From the NCBI GenBank assembly GCA_017654935.2, contig CM065690.1, forward strand, positions 20,930,902 to 20,994,901: DNA of 64,000 bases. The letters run 5' to 3'. Under the pieces are notes generated by a model. That model made no database searches, was not told where the DNA came from, and was given only the letters and a program-made list of their open reading frames with translations. Source of the stretch: Phymorhynchus buccinoides (taxonomy: Eukaryota > Mollusca > Gastropoda > Neogastropoda > Raphitomidae). Both the position numbers and the translations under genes were made by a program. This document shows positions 56,325 through 61,678 of this stretch, in pieces (positions within the stretch are counted from its first letter, which is position 1; every line of letters begins with the position of its first letter).

Positions 56325-59300
56325 CTCCCACACATACACCAGCTACACACAGTATGAATGTGTCAGTACACCAAACACTAGGTCACACAGAAACCCAGAC
56401 ATTTTTCTATCAAATAACAACACTTAAGGCTCTTGGAAATGTCCATCTTAGTCAGCCACACAGACAATAGGATAAAAGAGAGGGGGGAAAAGTCTACTTA
56501 CATTTTTTTTTAAAGGGGGGGGGGGGGGGGGGGAGAAAAAAAGGGAAAAAAAGGGGGAAGGGGAAGAGAAAAGGAACAAGGAAAAAAGGAGGAAAGGAAG
56601 GAAAAAATAAAGGGTTAAAAATGGAGGCGGAAGTGGTGGTGGGTTGCATGATGAGTGAGCAAGATAGCGGAGAGAGGATGAATGATTGGGTGTGGTGTGA
56701 GAGTTACATATTTGTTAATGTAAATATGTTTCATACTTTTATCCAATATTTTTATTTTACACGGTGGAAGACAAGTTTCCATGTGCGTTGTACTATGCCA
56801 ATGGACAATAAAGAAACTTATGACTTATGTACGCAAACCAACAGAGATGCAATAGAGCATTTGCCACACGCCGGTGACCTTGAATTTCACCGAGTTGAAT
56901 TAGAGAGGTCAGCGCAACTCGGGCAGAACGAGCTCGGGCAAATTAGTAGTCTAGTATAGTGAACGAACACTCGTGGCAAACGCCCTGTTCCCACCAATGA
57001 TAACATTACTAACTCATTCACATCATAACAATTTTGAGTTGTTAAAAAAACTCACAATTCACTCCAGCCATACACACAAACAAAACATACGTAAACAAAA
57101 GGAGAAACGAAAGAAGATTACAGGTTTTTACTTCAGGTTTAGACATAGGGAAGTGGTAGATCAGACTTTTTATATATATAGACTTTATATAGAACAACTC
57201 TCCACACCGATCGGTTTCCCCGCAACAAACTACTACGAAAGCAAAGTCAGAGTCAAAATTGTGGTCGAAGGGAGCGAAGCGAGTTTAGAAGTGACCAAGA
57301 TATGGTGTGCACACAGACTGACTTCCCTTGAAGCAAATGCATCAAATTGACAGTAAAATCAGTTGTCTAAGCAACAATGAAGCAGCGTTTACAAAGATGC
57401 AATTCCCACCACAACAGGGGACAGTAATGCCCCAGCCATTCTGATCCTGCGCATCAAAAGAAAGCGCACGTACACACAAACTAAATATTTCCGTGCGGAA
57501 ACCCCTGTGAATAAGCAAAACAAAGACGGAAAAAATAAGTGCACGCGTTTACGCACGGAAATGAGTCCGTATGTATTTTCCTTCTTTCTTTTACTTACTT
57601 ACGGCATTTCTGTACGGAACTATTCAGTTGTGTGTACACAGCCTAATTCACCAGTGATCCCACCATTGTCACACCATTCATTTACCATCTATCCTAACAC
57701 ACATCATCTCCTCCATATAAATTATCACATAATAAACGAATGCAGTCTAGATGATTCCGATAATTTACTATTCAACTCAATAACATATTTACCATTCCAA
57801 AGATTTAGCAGTGATCGGAAACAATGTCATAATTTATCAGATACATCACTCCAGATAACCGACTAAATCTTATTAACAAAGTACTAGTCACTAAAGAAAG
57901 AAATATGCTCCCAAAACTTCAATAGTAGTCAAACCAGCTCAATAATGAAGTGAACGTCTTGCTATTGCATACTGAAAAAAATTTGCTTTTTTATTCTTTT
58001 AAGATGTGCCTTTTACATGTCATGTCAGTTTTAAGCTCATCTTCCTGATAAAGAGATAATAAAAATCTCGAAAGCTTGAAACCATTGGTGTTTTGTGGTA
58101 AATTTGAAACCTTTTACAGTTTTATGTCAATTTTCTGAAGAAGAGATTGCAACAAGAATCTCAAAAGCTCGAATAGTTTGGTGTTAAGTGTGGTCATTTT
58201 GAAGTAAATTAAATGGTGCAAATCACTCCAACCATGTTCCAGCCATTTCGTACCAACTATTTTCTAACAAACAGATACGGTCCATTAAATGCCTTCTTTG
58301 TGCGCTACACAGTCGAGTGGAAGAGTGGTAAAGCCGGTGGGGAGAAAACTAGGGCGTAGAAAATCCATGACGATATACACCATTTCTATACTTACTGACG
58401 GAGTCCTCTGGAAAAATGAATCAGCAAGTTAACACTTCTCATAGACCAACAACTTAACACTGTGAATAGCTAAAAATGATTTTTTTTAAAATGTATTATA
58501 TTTATAAATTACTGGCCTTTAAAACAACATGGTTCTACTTCAATCCCAAAACTGCAAACTGTCATGGATTTGAAGCATGTTTTTCAGAGAAAAAAAATTC
58601 TAGATCATTTTATCTCATTAAAGTAATCTTTCGCCGATGTTTAAACATTTGTTTTTAAAAGTTACACAAAACATTGATTTTGTTCCCCAAGCCATCGTCA
58701 TAAGGTGTTTAAAAGAAGCAGGTTCTCTTGGTGAATCTACACATTGATTTTGTTCCCCAAGCCATCGTCATAAGGTGTTTAAAAGAAGCAGGTTCTCTTG
58801 GTGAATCTACACATTGATTTTGTTCCCCAAGCCATCGTCATAAGGTGTTTAAAAGAAGCAGGTTCTCTTGGTGAATCTACACATTGATTTCCTTTCTTTA
58901 CTTTCATTAAAATAATTCGCCTTGGCATAAGGCTGTGTCAGACCAATTGACATTAGCTAGAACACCAAGGCTACATCAAAATGTTGTTATATGTTCTGCA
59001 TAGCTATGCGTGGGTTGTCTTTTAGCCATCGGCAAGCTCCTAGCATAACATCATCAGTCCAAATTCATCCGAAGTCGGAGTGTGGCTGCCCACGTGGAGG
59101 GGTAATCAAAATCGGTCACACACACGTAATGTTATCATCACTAGCTGGTGCATCTGCACCACAGTGTTCAATTGCTTCGGCTGCTGGGATGATCCCTGGA
59201 GTCTTTAACCCTTTCAACGCCAGCCATTTTTTAGCTAAAACTTTCCATTAAGCTTACCTGGGCAGAGCAAAGATTCTGTCTCCACTATTGGAGATTCCTC

Positions 59301-60649
59301 TGTGGCATACATAAAATAGGGCCTGGCCTTACCTCCCAAAATTAAGAACAAAGGGTCACTTGATATCAGACCCACAGTTGATGCCTTTCAGTGACATGGG
59401 TGTTAAATCATTGTGGTGCCAAGAGGCGAAAGTGGCAATGAAAGGGTTTTAAGCCAGGGAACGACCACAACAACATTAAAATAAAGTTTACTCCTAGCCC
59501 TTTTTAAAAATAAATTTTCACTCAAATCTATCCTTTCACTGAAAACACCAGGAGGTCCGATTCCCGTACAATCACAAGCCAAATGAACCACCATAAATCA
59601 TCCTTCCTATTAGCCTCTACAACTAGGGTTATTAACGCCCTTGACAGTGAGAGTGAATCCCTTGTTGGTCAGTACTGAAAAGGGCAGTACTGAAAAGTCC
59701 CGTCGCGTCTATTGTCAGAAGTGGCGTCTGCGACGTATACCTCCAGATCCAGATGGCATTCACTCTTGCGAAAGGCAGCCATTTAGTGGCCTCAAATAGG
59801 GTTATTGGCGACAAGAGTTATTCCCTTGTTTGGTCAGTACTCAAGCAGCTACCAAGGGCATTCACTCTAGCAAAACATGGTTGTTGCAGTGGCCAATAAG
59901 TGACCACAGTCACACTTGACTACTCCGTCACTGTAGAAATTGGGGATCTGCGGAAGAGCGCCTTAACACAGGGGGAGGGGGGGAGGGGATCATTTGGGAG
60001 AAGATCTGTGGAGTCAGAAATGAGGTATGCTGGACAGACACAGGCCCAACTGAGGGGGGATCACCCAGAACAGAGTCCCTTGGCGCGGCGTGGTTGTGGC
60101 CCTATGCTCCTGAAGGAGTCTACAGGAGTAAGGCCGGGTTCACATTAGATGCATAAGTTCCACACGGAAAACCCTAAATAAGTGGAAGAAAGAAGGATAA
60201 AAGTTTACGCATAGAGGGGAAATTCGGACACGTGCGCAAATCTTTTTCCTTCTTCGTTTCACTTATGTATGGATTGCGCACGGGTTTCCGCATGGAATAT
60301 CCGCTTATGTGTGTACACGGCCAAAGTCAAGTCAAGTCGAGTCAAACGCTTAGGAACATTTTCAAGCTTGTTGACGACACGCGACACACTCACTGACCTG
60401 ACTCCAGGATGATGTTGTCGTCACTGTCAGAGTCGCTGTAGTCGCGGGAGACCCCCGTGGTGTTGCTGACTGGCACATTGTTGCCGCCAGGGGTGCTGAG
60501 GTGCTGGTGCTGGTGGTTGTAGTCCCCCCGGTCCCCTCTCCCCACACCCCCTCCTCCACTTCCACCTCCCCCTCCCCCCACCACGCTTCTACTGCCGCTG
60601 CTGCTGCTGTTGTCAAACAGTCGCTCTGACGCTGCAGGCCCTTCGTAGG
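41619..60649 (-). CDS. Tubby-like protein (TUB/TULP), ten 3' exons
   Basis: Ten exons give about 481 codons ending [12 protein letters not shown], the invariant tubby C-terminus. Order from 60649: a Ser/Gly-rich and acidic segment, a basic segment ([16 protein letters not shown]), a segment with seven consecutive Glu, then the complete tubby beta-barrel domain from [12 protein letters not shown] to the stop (seven exons, 50236-41619). In the family this domain binds PI(4,5)P2, and the proteins carry receptors into cilia through an N-terminal IFT-A-binding helix. The two phosphoinositide-contacting residues of mouse Tub (K330 and R332 as I recall) correspond to GKLRSN, kept here; the Arg codon is split by the intron 49212/47282. 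All junction phases agree (0, 1 or 2 as required) and all introns are GT-AG. The N-terminal exon(s) with start codon and IFT-A motif lie beyond 64000. TUB versus TULP3 orthology cannot be decided from this part. Confidence 0.96.
41919..42245 (-). mobile_element. Intronic repeat K, copy 1 (inverted partner at 56.6 kb)
   Basis: AGTTTCTTTATTGTCCATTG, CACACCACACCCAATCATTC and CATGCAACCCACCACCACTT recur as reverse complements at 56600-56830. The ATGGACAATAAAGAAACTTA end (AATAAA) looks like a retroelement tail. Confidence 0.88.
42246..42763. other. Tubby intron
   Basis: Contains TTAACCCATTCACTGCCC at 42405, one end resembling the family 1/2 TTAA MITEs, without an identifiable partner end. Confidence 0.45.
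42764..42847 (-). CDS. Tubby exon, core barrel
   Basis: Acceptor GCATCTTCAG, donor ATG|GTGAGC. Encodes (E)[20 protein letters not shown] and QIVHDND. 84 bp, phase 1 in and 1 out. Confidence 0.97.
43131..43202 (-). tRNA. tRNA-like sequence, probable pseudogene or SINE head
   Basis: The minus strand reads GCCTTGATAGCTCATTGGTA (A box), an arm with loop CTCTCAT (anticodon position CTC, Glu-like), then GGTTCGATTCTCGG (B-box-like) and CAAAGGCA. Total 72 nt, followed by TTTTTTT. The acceptor stem has two mismatches and the anticodon stem pairs poorly, so a working tRNA is doubtful. Confidence 0.5.
43490..43830. other. Tubby intron, repeat-like
   Basis: GCGGGGGTCTGGGGGCTGCA with GGGGTCCAGGGGG is a LINE-tail-like motif related to 33325 and 34090. 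No coding. Confidence 0.4.
44018..44714. mobile_element. ATAAGGC-family element, longer copy
   Basis: Left end TACCGTATTTTTTGGATCAT and right end CCTTATAGTCTGAAAATTAT with GGTA are inverted. Internal ACGAGAACTGGCTCCC with TCAAATAATCGAACTTCC also occurs at 47820-47865. Internal G-run at 44261-44283. Confidence 0.75.
44730..45000. repeat. Purine-rich GGAGG/GGGG tracts
   Basis: GGGGAGATACAGGATAGGGG is duplicated, with a long G-run at 44961-44980. Pro-rich minus frames are compositional. Confidence 0.85.
45461..45548 (-). CDS. Tubby exon
   Basis: Acceptor GTGCTGTCAG, donor ATG|GTGAGC. Encodes [20 protein letters not shown] and HNKTPVWND. Corresponds to the [21 protein letters not shown] region of vertebrate tubby. 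Confidence 0.97.
45640..45860 (+). repeat. Dispersed repeat G, copy 2
   Basis: AAAGACACACTGACCCACCA to TATGTGAAACCCATGATTAT matches 5260-5480. Confidence 0.82.
46073..46171 (-). CDS. Tubby exon
   Basis: Acceptor CGTTTGCAG, donor GGG|GTCAGT. Encodes [20 protein letters not shown] and [13 protein letters not shown]. 99 bp, phase 0 both sides. [11 protein letters not shown] is a family signature. Confidence 0.98.
46186..46500 (+). mobile_element. tRNA-derived SINE
   Basis: GGTGGCAGGATGGTTGAGAC (A box) and CTGGGGTTCGAATCCCACTC (B box) form a pol III promoter. The body is GATGGGGATTTAAAGCAGGT with CTGACCCCCGTGCACTTAACG. Lies in a tubby intron in the opposite orientation to the gene. Confidence 0.8.
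46550..46750 (+). repeat. Dispersed repeat H, copy 3
   Basis: GTGTCTCCTCGGTTGCATGG, GATTCGCTCCCCTTAGACTG and GTGCGGCCCAGAAGATGGGA match copies at 14190 and 19780. Confidence 0.78.
46885..47113. mobile_element. piggyBac-like MITE, family 2, copy 3
   Basis: TTAA + CTCCTTGACTGCCACC ... TGGCAGTCAAGGGG + TTAA, in a tubby intron 70 bp from the exon at 47183. Near-identical to the copies at 39.2 and 39.8 kb. Confidence 0.93.
47183..47282 (-). CDS. Tubby exon
   Basis: Acceptor TGCTTTCAG, donor TAT|GTGAGT. Encodes (R)[20 protein letters not shown] and [13 protein letters not shown]. Its 5' 57 bp plus acceptor are duplicated about 100 bp upstream (47326-47382). Confidence 0.97.
47322..47415 (-). repeat. 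Partial duplicate of tubby exon and acceptor
   Basis: 47328-47382 repeats the first 57 bases of the neighbouring exon almost exactly, including the CTTTCAG acceptor and flanking intron (TGTGTTAACAT). It ends in CCCCCG|GTAGAA, a possible donor that would keep frame (phase 2 in and out). Confidence 0.9.
47435..47900. mobile_element. Long foldback element J, copy 1
   Basis: Ends ATATCGTCGGTGAAATTCAA and the complement AATTTCACCGACGATAT. Internal AGACATTGCGAGTTTAGTCC and ACTAAACTCGCAATGTCT are inverted as well, and CTCGTATCT occurs repeatedly. No coding. Contains a TCAAATAATCGAACTTCCGT block shared with 44.2 kb. Confidence 0.85.
48182..48530 (+). mobile_element. tRNA-derived SINE with conserved core
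   Basis: GAGTGGCACAGAGGTAACGC (A box) and CGAGTTCCAACCTGGG (B box), then GGATGAGACGATAAACCGAG with GTCCCGTGTG, which resembles the central domain of V-type SINEs. The tail is CTCTGGCTGCGACATG with CACAGAGACGCCTCTGTGAC. Tail fragments recur at 4895 and 32350. Confidence 0.82.
48840..49010 (-). repeat. Two partial duplicates of a tubby exon
   Basis: 48853-48890 and 48946-49003 repeat the 3' part of the exon at 49212-49324. The second reads [20 protein letters not shown] and keeps the donor (AG|GTCAGG); the first lacks it. Both start after a CACACAG acceptor-like run. They are separated by (TG)n and a shared intron block (CATGCCTGCGAA(A/T)TTGGGTG). Confidence 0.9.
49010..49175. repeat. (TG)n/(TGCG)n microsatellite
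   Basis: GTGTGTG, GCGTGCGTGTG and CATGCATGCATGC runs between exon duplicates. Confidence 0.95.
49212..49324 (-). CDS. Tubby exon
   Basis: Acceptor AATGTTGCAG, donor AG|GTCAGG. Encodes [20 protein letters not shown], then [17 protein letters not shown](R). [17 protein letters not shown] is diagnostic for tubby. Phase 0 in, 2 out. Confidence 0.98.
49719..49913. mobile_element. MITE of the GCGGAA family, copy 2
   Basis: TAAGGCCGTGTACATACATA on the left and TGTGAACCTGGCCTAA on the right. GCGGAAACCCGTGCGCAATC and GTAAACATTTATCCTTCTTT are mirrored by 60129-60325. A TTA/TAA target would fit Harbinger-type elements, but this is not certain. Confidence 0.8.
50015..50236 (-). CDS. Tubby exon, start of tubby domain
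   Basis: Acceptor GGACTCATCAG, donor AAG|GTCAGA. Encodes [12 protein letters not shown], then [46 protein letters not shown]. 222 bp, phase 0 both sides. Confidence 0.98.
50784..50972 (-). CDS. Tubby exon, acidic linker
   Basis: Acceptor TGGTTTGCAG, donor CTG|GTCAGT. Encodes [16 protein letters not shown], seven Glu, then [17 protein letters not shown]. Low complexity with acidic and Ser/Pro-rich character; 63 codons, phase 0 both sides. Assigned by frame continuity and position rather than by sequence conservation. Confidence 0.88.
50986..51487. mobile_element. Possible TTAA MITE abutting a tubby splice acceptor
   Basis: TTAACTCTTTCACCCCGTAG on the left; the reverse complement of the right end is CTAACTTTTTCACTACGTAG (16 of 20 positions match, with TTAG in place of TTAA). 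Internal GCATATGTGCGTGCTACGTA and ATATATGCGTGCTGCGTA are repeated. If real, it begins 14 bp upstream of the exon at 50972. Confidence 0.5.
51488..52770. other. Tubby intron, no repeat recognised with confidence
   Basis: Mostly unique-looking sequence. TCAGATAATG near 52310 and 52480 and AGGGGCAGA(T/G) near 52585 and 52683 are short repeats only. Confidence 0.4.
52771..52934 (-). CDS. Tubby exon, basic linker
   Basis: Acceptor GGGTCCCCCAG, donor CAT|GTGAGT. Encodes (E)[20 protein letters not shown], then [20 protein letters not shown]. The basic run could act in nuclear localisation, which is known for Tub/Tulp3 (inference). Phase 1 entry matches the previous exon. Confidence 0.9.
53018..53148. 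mobile_element. ATAAGGC-family MITE, copy 2
   Basis: GTACCATATTTGTCAGACTA ... CCTTATAGTAAAAAAAATAT with GGTA. Internal TTCCTTACTATATTAGCAGT and GCAGGGGTCTCAGTCTGGGG are, in reverse complement, the unit of the satellite at 61797-64000. Confidence 0.9.
53622..54238. mobile_element. Long foldback element J, copy 2, with nested insert
   Basis: TATATAGCGTCAGTGAAATT ... AATTTCACCGACGATATA. It shares CCACCTTCCACCAAAAGCTC and CAGATCTA(C/G)TTAAGGACAA with copy 1. About 190 bp at 53765-53955 (AACAAATCACGTTTCGGGTT) is absent from copy 1 and is flanked by TTTCTATCTGGG, so it looks inserted. Confidence 0.85.
54562..55655. mobile_element. Element with minisatellite-like inverted ends and 325-bp internal duplication
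   Basis: Left end GGCCACTTCTCCCCCGGACA with TTTGCCCCCCGGACACTTCC; right end, reversed, GGCCGCTTCCCCACTGGACA with ATTGCCCCTGGACACTT. Both ends are strings of (T)TGCCCCC(T/C)GGACA units. Inside, 54658-54982 and 54983-55307 are near-identical tandem copies (GACACTTGCCCCCTGGTACT ... CTGTCTGATGAGAGAG), followed by GA-rich sequence to 55520. Confidence 0.85.
55690..55815. repeat. MITE of the GCGGAA family, fragment
   Basis: AAGCGGATGGGATATGCATA and CGCGGATAACGTGGTTTCCG resemble copies at 49719 and 60129. Ends unclear. Confidence 0.5.
55985..56325. repeat. (TCA)n and (CA)n microsatellites
   Basis: TCATCATCATCA at 55988-56110 and about 165 bp of ACACAC/CATACA at 56160-56325. Confidence 0.96.
56505..56600. 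repeat. G-run and purine tract
   Basis: About 20 consecutive G at 56516-56534 followed by A/G-only sequence. It forms the purine counterpart of the pyrimidine tract at 42125-42205. Confidence 0.9.
56600..56832 (+). mobile_element. Intronic repeat K, copy 2
   Basis: GCGGAAGTGGTGGTGGGTTG, ATGAATGATTGGGTGTGGTG and CCAATGGACAATAAAGAAAC are the reverse complement of 41919-42130. Confidence 0.88.
56833..58670. other. Tubby intron, no gene seen
   Basis: 57475-57650 contains a GCGGAAACCC / TTTCTGTACGGAAC pair like the GCGGAA MITEs. 58030-58175 has two GA(T/A)(A/G)AAGAGAT...AA(A/T)CTC(G/A)AAAGCT(T/C)GAA tail-like motifs. No coding domain. Confidence 0.45.
58671..58890. repeat. 70-bp tandem array, three units
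   Basis: ACATTGATTTTGTTCCCCAA ... GGTTCTCTTGGTGAATCTAC at 58671, 58741 and 58811, identical by eye; a fourth begins at 58881 and stops after 10 bp. Confidence 0.97.
58925..59470. repeat. Dispersed repeat F, copy 4, split by a MITE
   Basis: GAACACCAAGGCTACATCAA, GGAGTGTGGCTGCCCACGTG and GATGATCCCTGGAGTCTTTA, then the MITE at 59205-59452, then AAGCCAGGGAACGACCACAACA, which completes the family F 3' end as at 60950. Confidence 0.9.
59205..59452. mobile_element. piggyBac-like MITE, family 1, copy 3
   Basis: TTAA + CCCTTTCAACGCCAGCCA ... GTGGCAATGAAAGGG(TT) + TTAA, inserted in repeat F exactly at its GTCTTTAAGCC site. Two extra T lie before the right TTAA. Confidence 0.92.
59600..59910 (-). repeat. 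Dispersed repeat D, copy 2 (inverted)
   Basis: AACTAGGGTTATTAACGCCC, TTGTTGGTCAGTACTG and GGCAGCCATTTAGTGGCCTC match 4190-4350 in reverse complement. Confidence 0.8.
60129..60325. mobile_element. MITE of the GCGGAA family, copy 3 (inverted to 49.7 kb)
   Basis: TAAGGCCGGGTTCACATTAG ... GCGCACGGGTTTCCGCATGG with TGTGTACACGGCC, the reverse complement of 49719-49913 over its full length. Confidence 0.85.
60398..60649 (-). CDS. Tubby exon, Ser/Gly-rich and acidic
   Basis: Acceptor TTTCTCACACAG, donor CAG|GTCAGT. Encodes [19 protein letters not shown], a Gly-rich run ([11 protein letters not shown]), NHQHQHL and [18 protein letters not shown]. 84 codons, phase 1 out. It is the most N-terminal exon visible; an 7.5-kb intron follows. 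Confidence 0.88.
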
Positions 60650-60727
60650 CTGTGTGAGAAAGGACAGTAGGAGGTACGTTCATCGATGCAGATTCTGCCT
60701 TCAGCACTTTCATAGTCCATGTAGGAA

Positions 60728-61094
60728 TACAGTGGAACCTCCCTTATAAGACCTTCAAAAATCATCCAAAATGAGATCTTATAAGGGAGGGGTCTTATAC
60801 GGGAGGTCTCCTCCGAAGTCGGAGTGTGGCTGCCCACGTGGCGTGGTAATCAAAAACGGTCACACACGTAATGTTCTCATCCTTAGCTGTTGCATTTGTA
60901 CCATAGTGTTCAAGTGCTTTGGCTGTTGGGATGATCCCTGGAGTCTTTAAGCCAGGGTATGACAACAACAACATACAGGAGGTGATTTTAGTACTTACAT
61001 TAGTTACAAAGAAGGGCAATGTCTCAGAGAAGTAGGTCTTATGTGGGAGGGAGTCTTATAATGGGAGGTCTTATATAAGGGAGGCTCCACTGTA
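60728..61094. mobile_element. Tc1/mariner-like MITE with TA TSD and nested repeat F
   Basis: TA at 60728-60729 and 61093-61094. Ends CAGTGGAACCTCCCTTATA and, reversed, CAGTGGAGCCTCCCTTATA. The middle (60808-60980) is a repeat F copy (GGAGTGTGGCTGCCCACGTG ... GAGTCTTTAAGCCAGGG). Confidence 0.88.
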
Positions 61095-61167
61095 TATGAA
61101 TGGCAAGCAAACCAAACATTTTCTTTTCCCAGTTTTTGTTTGTGGCTCAAGCCACAAACCTATAACT

Positions 61168-61226
61168 CACTTTGTCGGTCGGTCGGTCGGTCGGTCGGTC
61201 GGTCTGTTGGTCGGTCTGTCGGTCCA
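61168..61226. repeat. (GGTC)n microsatellite
   Basis: GTCGGTCGGTCGGTCGG preceded by TTGTGGCTCAAGCCACAA, a small palindrome. Confidence 0.95.
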
Positions 61227-61678
61227 AAATTGTCGCACATTTTGACAAAATTTGTCGCACTTCAAATCGAGGCTACACTTCTGGCCGCTCTTTAAAATGA
61301 TGTATTTTAAAAGCGTACAAAATAATAAACATATGTAATACAGACACTACAACAGACACGACGAGTATGCGGTGCTTCTTTTGATGAGTATAAGTAGGAT
61401 ACATAGTTTTAAATGTTTTCCAAAAGATATAAAAAGTTACGAAATGGTGCAGAGATAACATTCTGGTTTACAGATTAAAGTTATTGAAAAGCCAGGGGAG
61501 GTAACTCATGATTGGAGTGGTAAAAATAGACCGTGTGCCACAAACTATTGCGATTTCGCGCTTGTTTCTTCAAAAAACAAGACAGCACTGACACGTTTCA
61601 ATTCGTTTATATCGTCTCAACACAGCAACATAACACATCAGCTTTATGTTTATGGTGTGCCATTCTGCCATTTCCAAC
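61227..61678. other. Tubby upstream intron, no gene seen
   Basis: AT-rich; no exon or repeat recognised. Confidence 0.4.
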
